From Thermoplasmatales archaeon SW_10_69_26 (lineage in GTDB: Archaea > Thermoplasmatota > SW-10-69-26), in the NCBI GenBank assembly GCA_003009755.1, contig PXUB01000043.1, positions 16,646 to 80,645 of the forward strand: a stretch of 64,000 bases of DNA, read 5' to 3'. Positions within the stretch are counted from its first letter, which is position 1, and every line of letters starts with the position of its first letter. Shown one piece after another: positions 49,589-59,177 of this stretch. The notes under the pieces are model-generated. The model worked only from the letters and a program-made list of their open reading frames with translations. It did not search any database and was not told the DNA's origin. A program made the position numbers and the translations under genes.

Positions 49589-50029
49589 ATGGCGACTCCG
49601 ACCGAGACCCGGAACGTCGAGACGAGCGCGCTGGACGAGCTGACCGAGACCCTGGGCGAGCACGCCCACTGGGTCCTGCGCGCAGCCTTCGCGGCTGTCT
49701 TCGTCTTCCACGGCGTCGACAAGCTGGCCGCCCCCGGCGGGTTCGCCGAGATGATGGGGCTCCCGCTCGCCGTGGCCGTCCTCGTCGCGCTGGCCGAGAC
49801 CGCCGCCGGCGCCCTCGTGCTCGTCGGCGGCTTCGGGGTCGACTGGGCCACGCGCCTGGCCGGCCTGCTGGCGATCCCCGTGATGCTGGGCGCGATCGCC
49901 ATGGTCCACTGGCCGCGCTGGAGCTTCGTCCCCGCCCCCGAGCAGGGCTTCCCGATGGGCGGCATGGAGTTCCAGGTGACCCTGATCGCGATCGCGGCCT
50001 ACCTGCTGGCGAAGGGCGATCAGCTGTGA
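49589..50029 (+). CDS. DoxX-family membrane protein
   Basis: A 146-residue protein with four membrane segments (about 28-45, 58-78, 82-105, 122-142) and the DoxX-type openings LRAAFAAVFVFHGVDKLAAP and VALAETAAGALVLVGGFG. DoxX-family proteins occur as subunits of quinone oxidoreductases or in stress-related membrane complexes; the exact role here is unknown. The ATG at 49589 fits the TATA-like box. Confidence 0.8.
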   Translation: MATPTETRNVETSALDELTETLGEHAHWVLRAAFAAVFVFHGVDKLAAPGGFAEMMGLPLAVAVLVALAETAAGALVLVGGFGVDWATRLAGLLAIPVMLGAIAMVHWPRWSFVPAPEQGFPMGGMEFQVTLIAIAAYLLAKGDQL

Positions 50030-50093
50030 GCCGGTCCCACCCTCGCCGGGCGAGCGCCGGCCTTAACCCGGACCGAACGTTTCCCGCGTAGCG

Positions 50094-50753
50094 ATGGCCT
50101 GGATCCACGTCGCGGCCGTCGACACCGAGCCCGGCCCCGTGCTCGCCGGCGTCCGCAAGCTCGGCGCCGAGAGGGTCCTCCTCGTCGCCGGGGACGACGA
50201 TCCCGCCTGTGCCGAGGCACGGGAGGCGCTCGAGCCGCTGGGCATCGGGACCGAGACCCGGGCCGTCGAGGGCAGCATGCTCACCGGCACGCTGCAGCTC
50301 GTGCAGGACATCGCCCTCGAGCACGGCGACCGCCGCGAGGATCTGATCGTCAACCTCGCCTCCGCCGGCCGCTACCGCTCCTGCGCGCTGCTGTCCGCCG
50401 CGTTCGTCGCCGGCGTCCGCGCGATCGATCGCAGCGACGGGGAGATCCGCTTCCTGCCCGCCTTGAACTTCAGTTACGAACGCCTCGTCGGGGCCGAGGA
50501 GCTCGAGATCCTGGAAGCGATCGACAGTCACGAGGCCGAGACGCCCAGCCTCGACGAGGTCGCCCGCGCGACCAGCCTCGACTCGGGCGCGGTCTCCTAC
50601 CTGATCCGCGGCGGTGAGGACGCCGAAGGCCTGGAACCGCTCGGCTTGGTCGACATCGCATCGACCGGCGAGGGCGTCGGGCTTCGACTGACGCCGATGG
50701 GCGATACGCTGGCCGAGAGCATGACCGTCCGGCCCGGTCCGACCTCGGGCTAG
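50094..50753 (+). CDS. CARF-HTH regulator (Csa3/HFX_2341-like), paralogue 1
   Basis: A 219-residue protein: N-terminal Rossmann-like CARF domain (about 1-140) with WIHVAAVDTEPGPVLAGVRKL, LLVAGDD, LIVNLASAGRYRS and FVAGVRAID, then a winged helix (about 140-215). Layout and motifs match the archaeal DUF6293/HFX_2341 and Csa3 groups, in which a cyclic oligoadenylate or similar nucleotide controls DNA binding. No CRISPR array or cas gene is in the window, so a non-CRISPR signalling role is possible. It converges with a paralogue, with one base between their stop codons. Confidence 0.75.
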   Translation: MAWIHVAAVDTEPGPVLAGVRKLGAERVLLVAGDDDPACAEAREALEPLGIGTETRAVEGSMLTGTLQLVQDIALEHGDRREDLIVNLASAGRYRSCALLSAAFVAGVRAIDRSDGEIRFLPALNFSYERLVGAEELEILEAIDSHEAETPSLDEVARATSLDSGAVSYLIRGGEDAEGLEPLGLVDIASTGEGVGLRLTPMGDTLAESMTVRPGPTSG

Positions 50754-50754
50754 C

Positions 50755-51399
50755 TCAGCTCGCGTCCCCGAGCCCGCGGGCGATCAGCGTCCCCATGCTC
50801 GTCAGCCGGATCGTCAGCGCGCCGCGTCGGCCGCGTTCGACGTCGACGAGCCCGAGCTCGACGAGTCCTTCGCCATCGTCCCCGCCGCGGACGTGGTAGC
50901 TGGCCAGCGAGTCCTGGATGCCGACCTCGTCGGCCAGATCGCGCAGCCGGGTGACCTCCCCGCCCAGCTCCTCGAGCGCAGCCAACAGGTCCATCTTCGC
51001 CTCGCTGACCAGATCACCGTAGGAGAACCGCAGGATCGGGAGGAAGACGATCTCCTCGCCGGGCCGGTCGATGGCTTTCACGCCGGCCACGTAGGCGGCT
51101 GAGAGGGCCGCGCAGGCGTCGTCCTTGTCCGCCGCGGCCAGGTTGACGACCACGTCGTCGGGATCCTCGGTGCGGGCGAGGGTCTCGATCGTCTCGATGA
51201 AGCCGAGGAGCGGGTCGGGTCCGATCTCGCGGACCTCCGTCTCGATCCCCATCGGCCCGACGGCGCCGACGATCTCCTCGATCGTCGCCTCGCCGGCCTC
51301 CCGATGGATCAAGATCAACCGCTGGGCGCCCAGTTCGCGGACGGCGTGGAGGATCGGTTCGGGATCGTCACCGGCGACGGCAACCTGGGTGAAGCCCAC
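50755..51399 (-). CDS. CARF-HTH regulator, paralogue 2
   Basis: A 214-residue paralogue of the converging gene: GFTQVAVAGDDPEPILHAVREL, LILIHREAG, VVVNLAAADKDDACAALSAA and a C-terminal winged helix with LASYHVRGGDDGEGLVELGL. The GTG at 51399 aligns with the paralogue's start; an ATG at 51423 would add eight residues. The inverted tail-to-tail pair suggests duplication with inversion. Ligand and target unknown. Confidence 0.75.
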   Translation of the reverse strand: MGFTQVAVAGDDPEPILHAVRELGAQRLILIHREAGEATIEEIVGAVGPMGIETEVREIGPDPLLGFIETIETLARTEDPDDVVVNLAAADKDDACAALSAAYVAGVKAIDRPGEEIVFLPILRFSYGDLVSEAKMDLLAALEELGGEVTRLRDLADEVGIQDSLASYHVRGGDDGEGLVELGLVDVERGRRGALTIRLTSMGTLIARGLGDAS

Positions 51400-51465
51400 G
51401 CCGGGAAGGGCACCGCGCAGCACAAGAACGTTGCCTTGGAGACTCCAGGTGGTGCGGCGGCCGTC

Positions 51466-51690
51466 TCAGTTCTCGGCCTCGGCTTCGCTGGAGAGCCAGT
51501 AGACGGCGGTCGCCGGCAGGACGACGGCCGCGAAGACGAGGGACACCGCGAAGACGGCGATCGTGGACCAGAAGTAGCCGTCGCTGTGGGCCCACGGCAC
51601 GAGCGTGATCAGCAGGACGAGGAGGACGAAGACCTCGGCGATCAGCCACCACAGGATCCGTCGTCCCCCCTCCGTCTGCCCGGCTGCCAT
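51466..51690 (-). CDS. Small two-helix membrane protein
   Basis: A 74-residue protein with two membrane segments (about 14-34 and 43-63: WWLIAEVFVLLVLLITLVPW and AVFAVSLVFAAVVL) and a short acidic tail. The frame upstream to 51759 lacks protein character. Function unknown. It is divergent from the CPBP protease, and both have AT-rich boxes in the intergenic gap. Confidence 0.55.
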   Translation of the reverse strand: MAAGQTEGGRRILWWLIAEVFVLLVLLITLVPWAHSDGYFWSTIAVFAVSLVFAAVVLPATAVYWLSSEAEAEN

Positions 51691-51833
51691 CGTCTCGACG
51701 GGGGAGAGCGGTTCCCCAACCTCAAGCTTGCGGCCCGACCGTCGTTGGCCGACGCCCACTGCGCGGCCCGAGGGTCGGGCGCCCTCCGTCGGAAGGTGCC
51801 AGGAGCGGTCGGGAGAACCTCCCGTTCCGCATC

Positions 51834-51841
51834 ATTTAACC
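51834..51841 (+). promoter_or_regulatory. TATA-like box for the CPBP protease gene
   Basis: ATTTAACC centred about 28 bases before the ATG at 51865. Confidence 0.5.
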
Positions 51842-51864
51842 CGGACGCCGTGCCAGGGTGGACC

Positions 51865-52770
51865 ATGGGCGTGGCGTGGTCGGGGGTCCTGCCGTTTGCT
51901 CTCGTGCTCGCTCTCGTGGGGGCGCTGGTCCGCACCGGGCGCCTCCGCCAGCGAGAGCCCGAGCCCGCGCTCCGCCAACGACTCGGCATCGTACTCCTGA
52001 CGGCTCCGATCTTCACGCTCGTCGGCGTCGGCCTCGCCTCGATCACCTCCCTCACCGGGTCGACGGCCTCGATCGCGGCCTCGCCCACCATGCTCGCCTC
52101 GAAGGCGCTGTTGCACCTCAGCCTCTACCTGGCCGTCCCGTTCGCCGGGCTCGTCCTGGTCTTGGGCGAATCCTTCTGGACGCGCGCCCGCCAGGCGCTG
52201 ATCCCCTCGCGCGACGAGCTCGTCGGAGGCCTGCGAGCTAGCGCCGGCCTCTCCGCCGCCCTCGGCGTCCTGTTGACGCTGGGCTGGGTCGCCGGCGGTG
52301 GCGAGGGGGGCCTTCTGGCCGTCGACGGTGCCAGCCTGTTCTTCTCCCGGACGACCCCGATGGTCGCGTTGGCGCTCTCGGCGATCGCAGCCATCGCTGA
52401 GGAGCTCGTGTTCCGCGGCGTCGTGCTGGAGTGGCTGCAAGCCCGCGTCTCCGCCGGCCTCGCGGTCGGTGCCCAGGCGGTGGCCTTCGGCCTGATCCAC
52501 GCCGGGTACGGCTCGCTGGTGCACGTCGCCGCCGCGACCGCGTTCGGTGCCGTGGTCGGCGTCCTGGCGCTTCGAGCGGGGCTCGTGCCCGCCATCGGGG
52601 CGCACCTGACCGTGAACCTCGTGATCTTGAGCCTGTGGTCGGGCCACGCGATCTTGCTCGTCCCCGCCGCCCTCGTGCTCGTCACCCTGCTCGGCGTCGC
52701 CCACCTGATCGACGTGGGCCGCTGGCGGCTCACCTGGCTGGGCATCCCGCCCGCTGCCCCCGAGGGCTGA
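51865..52770 (+). CDS. CPBP-family membrane protease (CAAX type)
   Basis: A 301-residue multipass protein with about eight membrane segments. The C-terminal half carries the Rce1/CPBP motifs AEELVFRG (two Glu near residue 178), FGLIHAGYG with His near 210, and HLTVN near 250. These Glu and His residues form the active site. Possible roles include removal of C-terminal peptides or bacteriocin-like immunity functions; no prenylated substrate is evident here. Good start spacing from the TATA-like box. Confidence 0.85.
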   Translation: MGVAWSGVLPFALVLALVGALVRTGRLRQREPEPALRQRLGIVLLTAPIFTLVGVGLASITSLTGSTASIAASPTMLASKALLHLSLYLAVPFAGLVLVLGESFWTRARQALIPSRDELVGGLRASAGLSAALGVLLTLGWVAGGGEGGLLAVDGASLFFSRTTPMVALALSAIAAIAEELVFRGVVLEWLQARVSAGLAVGAQAVAFGLIHAGYGSLVHVAAATAFGAVVGVLALRAGLVPAIGAHLTVNLVILSLWSGHAILLVPAALVLVTLLGVAHLIDVGRWRLTWLGIPPAAPEG

Positions 52771-52990
52771 GCCCGGCTGTCTCGTTAAGCAGGGGCCGCG
52801 AGGGACACGAAGGATCGCCAAGGCCACGAAGAGCCTGTGTACTCGCCGCCGGGCGGCGTTGTCACGGCAGCTGCTCCCCTTGGTGCCCTGGCGTCCCGTC
52901 GCGTACTTGGTGGTCCCCCCGTTTCTTATCCTTACAGCGCGGGGCTGAGCGGCCCCAAGGCCTTAGCGGTCGATCGCCATCCCCGGCTCG

Positions 52991-53239
52991 ATGCTGGATC
53001 GGTTGGGCCTCGGCGACGCCGAGACGATCGAGATCGCCGTCTTCGGCCTGGCTTGCCGTCATTGCGAAGCCACCGTCGAGGCCGTGCTCGAGGATCTCTC
53101 CGCCGTCGATCGAGCTGACGTGGATCGCGAAGGGGGCCGTGCCCGCGTCCGCGGGACGGGGGACGTGTCCGCGCAGGCGCTCGTCGCCCAGGTCCGATCG
53201 GTCGGCTATGAAGCCCGGCCTCTTTCAAAGGGAGGGTAG
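52991..53239 (+). CDS. HMA-domain metal-binding protein
   Basis: An 82-residue protein with the heavy-metal-associated fold: EIAVFGLACRHCEATVEAVLED, with the metal-binding Cys pair in ACRHC, then VDRADVDREGGRARVRGTG and a final strand. The usual Met before the first Cys is Leu-Ala here. It could pass copper to the CopA ATPase encoded at 56245. GGCCTTAGCGG about 28 bases upstream. The gap 52771-52990 includes a low-complexity tract (GGACACGAAGG) and no gene. Confidence 0.75.
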   Translation: MLDRLGLGDAETIEIAVFGLACRHCEATVEAVLEDLSAVDRADVDREGGRARVRGTGDVSAQALVAQVRSVGYEARPLSKGG

Positions 53240-53299
53240 GGGAAACGACGCACCCCGGGCGTGCCCTTACCACAAAGCTGAAGAGGAGAGCGATTCAAG

Positions 53300-53402
53300 G
53301 AAGGGGTGCCGAGGCAGCCCGCACGAACCGAGTTGTTTTCGATCGACTCGCCTCCCAGCAGCCTCCCAAGCCTCCCCGTGCGGGCTCCTCGGTTCCTTGT
53401 CA
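53300..53402 (+). repeat. Structured element E, copy 1
   Basis: Outer stem CCGAGGCAGCCCGCACG (53309-53325) pairs with CGTGCGGGCTCCTCGG (53377-53392) with one bulged C. The loop holds a 35-base core (53342-53376) identical to copy 2, containing GCCTCCC three times (GGGAGGC on the minus strand). The outer stems of the two copies are unrelated in sequence but both pair. Confidence 0.6.
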
Positions 53403-53571
53403 CCTTCCAGGCCTCCCATAGCCCGGGACCCGATTTGCTTCGGGGTAAACAGAATACAAAAGGCCCATCAAAACCGTTTCGACCGTTCCCATCCCGATGC
53501 CGGTCCCGTTCGAACCGGCCTTGAACCGGAGGGGAGGATCGGCAAAGCTTAAGGTCAGCCCTGAGAAGACC

Positions 53572-53662
53572 AGGGGTGCGGAGGGAGCCGCCGATTCGAT
53601 TCTCATCGACTCGCCTCCCAGCAGCCTCCCAAGCCTCCCGCGGCTCCCTCCTCCCTTCCCTC
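53572..53662 (+). repeat. Structured element E, copy 2
   Basis: Outer stem GGAGGGAGCCGC (53580-53591) pairs perfectly with GCGGCTCCCTCC (53640-53651) around the same 35-base core (53605-53639). Copies 1 and 2 are direct repeats 263 bases apart. Between them lies an AT-richer tract and CTTAAG near 53549, with no gene seen; the whole gap runs 53240-53778. Confidence 0.6.
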
Positions 53663-53778
53663 TCACACCTACTCGACGAACCTCGGATCCGGCTCGGGCC
53701 CGCGGTCCCGATCGACGGCCGCCGGTGAACCAGGCGTCTCGGTCAAGAACCAAGTAGGACCAGTCCCACTCTCCGTCG

Positions 53779-54999
53779 ATGCGTGGGAGGAGCCTGCTGG
53801 TGACGACGATCCTGATCGCAGCCGCCTTCGCCGGCTGCATCGCAACCGACCAAGCGACCGATTCGGCCTCGACGACCCCGAACGACGCCGACCAACCGGC
53901 CAACGCGCCCGAGTACGAGCTCCCGGAACAGGTGACCGGGCTCGAGGACGTCGCCAGCGTCGACGCCGACGGCGGCGCGGGGCTCGTCGTCCACGAAGGC
54001 CACGCCTACGTCAGCGCCCAAGGCGGAGGCTTCTACATCGTCGACGTGTCCGACCCCCGCAACCCCGAGAAGGTCGGCACCCTCGACGAGGTCCAGCCTC
54101 GCGACGCCGACATCGTCGAGTACCCCAACCGCACCGTCGCCGCCCTGGCCGCTGGCACCGATGGCATCCACCTCGTCAACGTCACCGACCCCACACAGCC
54201 GGACCTGATCAGCACCCTGACCTTCGACGAGCCCGCCCACAACCTCGCCGTCTTCCCCGGCGAGCAGAAGATCTACAACTCCCGCAGCCTCGGCGATCCC
54301 GTCGAACCCGGGATCGACATCGTCGACGTCTCCGACCCGACCGAGCCCGAGCTCGAAACGGTCTGGACCTTCCCCAACCAAGCCAACGGTCACCCGGTCG
54401 CGACCACCGGCTGCCACGACGTGACCATCTACCCGACCCACGACAGGGCCTACTGCGCCGGCGTCACCGAGACCTTCATCCTCGACGTCTCCGACCCGAT
54501 GACCCCCACCGTCGAGGGCGTCATCGAGAACCCCGCGATCAACATCCACCACTGGGCCATGCCCAACGCCGACCACTCGATCCTCGTCATCGGCGACGAG
54601 TACGGCGGCACGCTGGCCCCGGCCTGCTTCGGCGCCGCGACCCAGGACGAACGCACCGTGTCCACCCCGACCGGCGCCGTCTGGTTCTACGATATCGACC
54701 AACCCGACCAACCGGTTCCCCTGGGCTACGTCTCCCCACCCACCGAGACCGAGAACCCCCAACCGTGCACCTCGCACTTCGGCGACCTCGTCGGCGACCG
54801 CGACATGGTCGCCGTCGGCTGGTACCACCAGGGCCTGCAGCTCATCGACTTCAGCGAGCCCACCAGCCCCCACATCGTCGACCAAGCCGCCGAGGGCCAC
54901 AACATCTGGGACGCCCAGTACACCAACGGCCACTTCGTGACCGGCAACATCGACGGCGGCAGCTCGGTCCTCTCCGTCACCGGCGAGGATGCCAGCTGA
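53779..54999 (+). CDS. LVIVD-repeat lipoprotein
   Basis: A 406-residue protein with a lipobox signal (AAAFAGC, Cys about residue 20) and a Thr/Pro/Asp-rich spacer, then a beta-propeller built of LVIVD repeats: FYIVDVSDPRNPEKVGTL, IHLVNVTDPTQPDLIS, IDIVDVSDPTEPELE, FILDVSDPMTPTVEGV and LQLIDFSEPTSPHIVD. Such proteins (choice-of-anchor B-like) sit on the outer cell surface; the ligand is unknown. CAAGTAGG lies about 25 bases before the ATG. Its last 11 bases overlap the next gene in another frame. Confidence 0.8.
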   Translation: MRGRSLLVTTILIAAAFAGCIATDQATDSASTTPNDADQPANAPEYELPEQVTGLEDVASVDADGGAGLVVHEGHAYVSAQGGGFYIVDVSDPRNPEKVGTLDEVQPRDADIVEYPNRTVAALAAGTDGIHLVNVTDPTQPDLISTLTFDEPAHNLAVFPGEQKIYNSRSLGDPVEPGIDIVDVSDPTEPELETVWTFPNQANGHPVATTGCHDVTIYPTHDRAYCAGVTETFILDVSDPMTPTVEGVIENPAINIHHWAMPNADHSILVIGDEYGGTLAPACFGAATQDERTVSTPTGAVWFYDIDQPDQPVPLGYVSPPTETENPQPCTSHFGDLVGDRDMVAVGWYHQGLQLIDFSEPTSPHIVDQAAEGHNIWDAQYTNGHFVTGNIDGGSSVLSVTGEDAS

Positions 55000-55873
55000 C
55001 GCCGACCCGCGCCCGGCGCTCCAGCAGCTGGCCGAGGACCGGGCCGCCGGCGCCAGCGAGATCGCCGAGAGCGCCCGCGGGCACCTGGCCCGCCTGCCTG
55101 AGGCCCTACCCGCCGACGAGGCCGCCGCTGGCGCCCGAGAGGCCGCCCTCGCCCTCGTCCGCGGCCACCCCGCGATGGCGCCGATCGTCCACCTCGCCCA
55201 CGAGACGCTGACGATCCTCGACGAGGACGGACCCGCGGGCCTCGCGGCCCTCCCTCGCGAGCCCCCGCTGGCTCGACAGGTCGCCAACCAAGCCCGGCCC
55301 GCCATCGCGGATGCCGGCACGGTGCTCACCTACACCCGGTCGGGCACCGTCCTCGCCGCGCTCGAGCTCGCCCTCGAGGCCACCGAGCTCCGCGTGCTCA
55401 CCAGCGAGGCCCGCCCCGGGGACGAGGGCCTGGCTGTGGCCGACGCGCTGGCCCACGCCGGCGCCGACGTCACGGTCACCTACGATGCCCACCTGCCGGC
55501 GCTCGTCGACGAGGCTGCCCTCGTCGTCGTCGGCGCCGATGCGATCACCGCGGAGGCCATCGTCAACAAGGCCGGCACGCGACCGCTTTTCGCCCGTGCC
55601 CAGGAGACCGACACGCCGGTCCACGTGCTCGCCAGCCGGGACAAGCTGTGGCCCACCGAGCTCCCGCGAGGGCCCCAAGCCGGCCCCGAGGCCGACTGGC
55701 AGCCCGCCGTCCCGGACGGCGTCGACGTCCGGGCGCCCCTGTTCGAGCCGACGCCGCTGGCGCTCGTCGACGCCGTCGTCACCGAGCAGGGCCGGTGCCC
55801 GCCTGCCGAGCTCGCCGGCAGCCTCGCGGACGTCTGTGTCCACCCCACCGTCCAGCGAGCCCTCGAGGCCTAA
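54989..55873 (+). CDS. IF2B-family protein (aIF2B / R15P isomerase-like)
   Basis: A 294-residue member of the eIF2B alpha/beta/delta-like superfamily, which includes archaeal aIF2B proteins and ribose-1,5-bisphosphate isomerase. Motifs are [36 protein letters not shown] and NKAGTRPLF, typical of the sugar-phosphate-binding C-terminal fold. Whether it acts in translation or in nucleoside degradation (AMP pathway) cannot be told from these motifs. Overlaps the preceding lipoprotein gene by 11 bases, so the two are probably co-transcribed. Confidence 0.8.
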   Translation: MPADADPRPALQQLAEDRAAGASEIAESARGHLARLPEALPADEAAAGAREAALALVRGHPAMAPIVHLAHETLTILDEDGPAGLAALPREPPLARQVANQARPAIADAGTVLTYTRSGTVLAALELALEATELRVLTSEARPGDEGLAVADALAHAGADVTVTYDAHLPALVDEAALVVVGADAITAEAIVNKAGTRPLFARAQETDTPVHVLASRDKLWPTELPRGPQAGPEADWQPAVPDGVDVRAPLFEPTPLALVDAVVTEQGRCPPAELAGSLADVCVHPTVQRALEA

Positions 55874-55979
55874 CCTCCACCCCGAGCCATCGACGGGGCT
55901 GGCTTCGGGAACCGACGTCGCAACCCCGAACAACGTTGCCTCCCCAAGCGGGAAGCGGGCCGGATGCGGGAGCTGGAGG

Positions 55980-56120
55980 GACCGACCCCGGATCCTGGCC
56001 CTGCTGGCCGAGCCCGCTCGTCGTTCCCAGCGATCGGCGACGAGGTCGGCCTCTGCGGGCCTGCCGTCTCCGATCGGGTCCAACGCCTGCAGGATGCCAG
56101 CATCATCGAGCGGTTCGGCC
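55980..56120 (+). pseudogene. Lrp/AsnC-type HTH remnant, frameshifted
   Basis: In one frame (55980 on) [17 protein letters not shown] matches the first helix of an Lrp/AsnC helix-turn-helix. In another frame the text goes on as [20 protein letters not shown] and [11 protein letters not shown], its recognition helix. One frameshift near 56025 joins them. No ligand-binding or TRASH domain follows before the CopA gene. It is probably the debris of a regulator; archaeal copper ATPase genes are often next to Lrp-type CopR regulators, so a lost CopR is plausible. Confidence 0.5.
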
Positions 56121-56244
56121 CGCTCGAGACCGACCCGCGCCTCGCCGAGGACGCCCGAGCCCGGGCCTCCAGGTCCCCACCCCCGGCTCAGCCGGGGCCG
56201 CGAACGGCAAATGCAGTAAACCAAGAGCCCACAACGGTGCATGC

Positions 56245-58809
56245 ATGGGTGAGACGCGGACCCTCCGGCTCGACGTGCGCGGCATGAGCTGTGCCAACTG
56301 CTCGGCCACGATCGAGGACGCCGTCCGCGAGGTCGACGGCATCGAGCAGGTCGACGCCAACTTTGCCACCGACGAGGCCGAGATCCGCTACGATCCCGAC
56401 CGAGCCCCTCTGGGCGCCATCGTGGCCGCCATCGAGGACGCCGGCTACGACCCCGTCGTCGACACCCTGCAGATCGGCGTCTCCGGCATGACGTGCGCCA
56501 ACTGCTCGGTCACGATCGAGGACGCCCTCCGCGAGGTGCCTGGCGTCGTGGCCGCCGACGCCAACGTTGCCACCGACGAGGCCGAGGTGCGCTACGTCGG
56601 CTCCAGCGCTCGCCGCTCGGCCATCCACGACGCGATCGAGGACGCCGGCTACGAACCGGTCCCCGACACCGAAGGCGAGGAGCAACAGGAGGCCGCCCGC
56701 GACGCCGAGACCCGCCGCCAGCTCGCCTTGACCCTCTTCGGCGCCGCGCTCACCCTGCCCTTCCTGGCGTTCGCGGCGATCCGCTACGGCGTCGACGGGT
56801 TCGCCCTCCCCGAGGAGATCCTCGGTATCGGGTTCGGCTGGGTCGAGTTCGCGCTCGCCACACCGGTCCAGATCGCCCTCGGCTGGCCCTTCTACAAGAA
56901 CAGCTGGACCGCGCTCGCCCGCAACAGGCGCGCGAACATGGACGTCCTGATCGCGCTTGGATCCACGACCGCCTACGTCTACAGCCTCGTCGTCCTGCTG
57001 GGCGTGGTCCCCGGCGGCCTGTACTTCGAGTCCGCAGCCTTGATCCTCGTCTTCATCACGCTGGGCAACTACCTCGAGGCGCGCTCGAAGTCCCGCGCCG
57101 GCCGCGCGCTGCGCGAGCTGCTCGAGATGGAGGCCGAACAGGCGCGCATCGTCGAGGACGGCACCGAGCGCGAGATCCCCCTGTCCGAGGTCGAGGTCGG
57201 CGACGAGATGCGCGTGCGCCCCGGCGAGACGATCCCCACCGACGGAACCGTCGTCGAGGGCGAAAGCTCCGTCGACGAGTCGATGGTCACCGGCGAGAGC
57301 GTGCCCGTCGACAAGCAGCCCGGCGACGAGGTCGTCGGCTCCACGATCAACCAGAACGGCACCCTGCTCGTCGAAGCCGACCGCGTGGGCGAGGACACCG
57401 CCCTCCACCAGCTCGTCGACATGGTGAAAAGCGCCCAGGCCCGCCAACCCGCGATCCAGCGCCTGGCCGACCGCATCTCGGCGTACTTCGTGCCCGCCGT
57501 CGTCCTCAACGCCATCCTGTGGACCGTGCTCTGGTCGCTGTTCCCCGAGGCCCTGGCCGGCTTCGTCGGCCAACTGCCCCTGTGGGGGTTGGTCGGTAGC
57601 GGCCCCGTCGTCGCCGGCGGCACGATCACCGCGCTCGAGTTCGCCGTCGTCGTGTTCGCCAGCGCCGTCCTCATCGCCTGCCCGTGCGCGCTCGGCCTCG
57701 CCACGCCCGCCGCCACCATGGTCGGCACCTCGCTGGGCGCCCGCAACGGCATCCTCTTCAAGGGCGGCGACGTCGTCGAACGCCTGCGCGCGATCGACCA
57801 CGTCGTCCTCGACAAGACCGGCACCCTCACCCACGGCGAGATGGACGTCACCGACGTGGTCGCCTTCGAGGGCGAGAGCCGAGAGATCCTGGCGCTGGCC
57901 GCCCGCGCCGAGCACGCCAGCGAGCACCCGCTGGCCCGGGCCCTCGTCGACCACGCCCACGAGCGAGGCCTCGACGTCGAGCCCGCCGAGAGCTTCGAGA
58001 GCGTGCCCGGTCACGGCGTGAAGGCCGCGATCGACGGCGAGCGGATCCTCGTCGGCAACCGCCGGCTGATGAGCGAGGAAGGCGTCCCCGTCACCGAGCT
58101 CGAGGACACCCTCCACGAGCTCGAACGTGAAGGCAAAACCGCCATCCTCGTCGCCCGCGAGGGCCAGCTGATCGGGGCAATCGGCCAAGCCGACCGCATC
58201 CGGTCGACCGCCGAAGCCGCCGTCGACGCCCTGCGCGCCCGCGGGCTCGCCGTCCACATGGTCACCGGCGACAACGAGCGCACCGCCCGCGCCGTCGGCA
58301 AACAGGTCGGCATCGATCCCGACCGCGTGCAAGCCGGCGTCCTGCCCGACCAGAAGGTCGACGTCGTCGAGGACCTGCAGGCCGACGGCCATCGCGTCGC
58401 GATGGTCGGCGACGGCGTCAACGACGCGCCCGCCCTCGCCCAAGCCGACGTCGGCATCGCGATCGGCGCTGGCACCGACGTCGCGCTCGAAGCCGCCGAC
58501 CTCACCCTGATGCGCTCGGACCCCTTCGACGTCGTCAAGGCCGCCCGCATCGGCGAGGGCACGCTGGCCAAGATCAAGCAGAACCTCTTCTGGGCGTTGG
58601 GCTACAACGTGACCCTGATCCCGCTGGCCTCCCTGGGTCTGCTGCAACCCGCCCTCGCAGCCGCCGCGATGGCCTTCTCCAGCGTCAGCGTGCTCACGAA
58701 CAGCGTCCTCTTCACCCGCTACGACCCGGACCGGGACTACCGGCTGGGCGGCAAGCTTGGCCGGCTGTTCCGAGGGGCGAGAGGTCCCCCGGCCCCCCAG
58801 CAGGGATGA
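56245..58809 (+). CDS. copA: Copper-exporting P1B-type ATPase CopA
   Basis: An 854-residue P-type ATPase that pumps Cu+ out of the cell. Two N-terminal HMA domains carry MSCANC (about 14) and MTCANC (about 82). Eight membrane helices follow, with the CPC ion site in ACPCALG (about 479), the phosphorylated Asp in [10 protein letters not shown] (about 523), the actuator MVTGES, and the hinge [10 protein letters not shown] (about 723). C-terminal Asn and Tyr of the copper site appear in [10 protein letters not shown]. The ATG at 56245 is about 30 bases after a GCAGTAAACC box. The HMA protein at 52991 may be its chaperone. Confidence 0.95.
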   Translation: MGETRTLRLDVRGMSCANCSATIEDAVREVDGIEQVDANFATDEAEIRYDPDRAPLGAIVAAIEDAGYDPVVDTLQIGVSGMTCANCSVTIEDALREVPGVVAADANVATDEAEVRYVGSSARRSAIHDAIEDAGYEPVPDTEGEEQQEAARDAETRRQLALTLFGAALTLPFLAFAAIRYGVDGFALPEEILGIGFGWVEFALATPVQIALGWPFYKNSWTALARNRRANMDVLIALGSTTAYVYSLVVLLGVVPGGLYFESAALILVFITLGNYLEARSKSRAGRALRELLEMEAEQARIVEDGTEREIPLSEVEVGDEMRVRPGETIPTDGTVVEGESSVDESMVTGESVPVDKQPGDEVVGSTINQNGTLLVEADRVGEDTALHQLVDMVKSAQARQPAIQRLADRISAYFVPAVVLNAILWTVLWSLFPEALAGFVGQLPLWGLVGSGPVVAGGTITALEFAVVVFASAVLIACPCALGLATPAATMVGTSLGARNGILFKGGDVVERLRAIDHVVLDKTGTLTHGEMDVTDVVAFEGESREILALAARAEHASEHPLARALVDHAHERGLDVEPAESFESVPGHGVKAAIDGERILVGNRRLMSEEGVPVTELEDTLHELEREGKTAILVAREGQLIGAIGQADRIRSTAEAAVDALRARGLAVHMVTGDNERTARAVGKQVGIDPDRVQAGVLPDQKVDVVEDLQADGHRVAMVGDGVNDAPALAQADVGIAIGAGTDVALEAADLTLMRSDPFDVVKAARIGEGTLAKIKQNLFWALGYNVTLIPLASLGLLQPALAAAAMAFSSVSVLTNSVLFTRYDPDRDYRLGGKLGRLFRGARGPPAPQQG

Positions 58810-58840
58810 AGGCCCCCGGCACCACCCCCGGCCCTCTGCC

Positions 58841-59176
58841 ATGAGGTTCATAGCCGTGGCCGGGCATGGGGATGCCGTGTTCCTCGCCGTCTCGTCCCTG
58901 ATGGTCCCCGAGGAACGCCGATCCGGCCGGCAGGCGGCCGTCCGCGATCGGTCGACGCTCGTCGACAGGCACGACGGGTTCCGGCGTCTTTCCCTCGTCG
59001 AACGCCAGGCCGCCGACGCGTGCCTCTCGTTCCTCGACGGGGACAGCCAGGAGGATCTCGAGGCCTCCGTCCAACCCCCGGACGTCGACCACGCCCACGG
59101 GGACCTCGACGACGCGGTCACCCCAGACCCCCTGCAGCGATTCGACGTCCTGCGCGACTCCGAGGAGGGCGATTGA
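58841..59176 (+). CDS. Small protein of unknown function upstream of the cobalamin sensor
   Basis: A 111-residue protein with one N-terminal hydrophobic strand (MRFIAVAGHGDAVFLAVSS), then a soluble helical and acidic stretch. Not recognised. It ends one base before the GTG of the cobalamin-binding protein, so it is probably in the same transcript, perhaps as a partner. Start ATG 58841 follows the CopA stop by 31 bases. Confidence 0.5.
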   Translation: MRFIAVAGHGDAVFLAVSSLMVPEERRSGRQAAVRDRSTLVDRHDGFRRLSLVERQAADACLSFLDGDSQEDLEASVQPPDVDHAHGDLDDAVTPDPLQRFDVLRDSEEGD

Positions 59177-59177
59177 G

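Noticed and set aside
53500-53535. tRNA T-arm-like CCCGTTCGAACCGG
   Set aside because: The stem and loop sizes do not fit a T-arm and no acceptor, D or anticodon arm is found around it.
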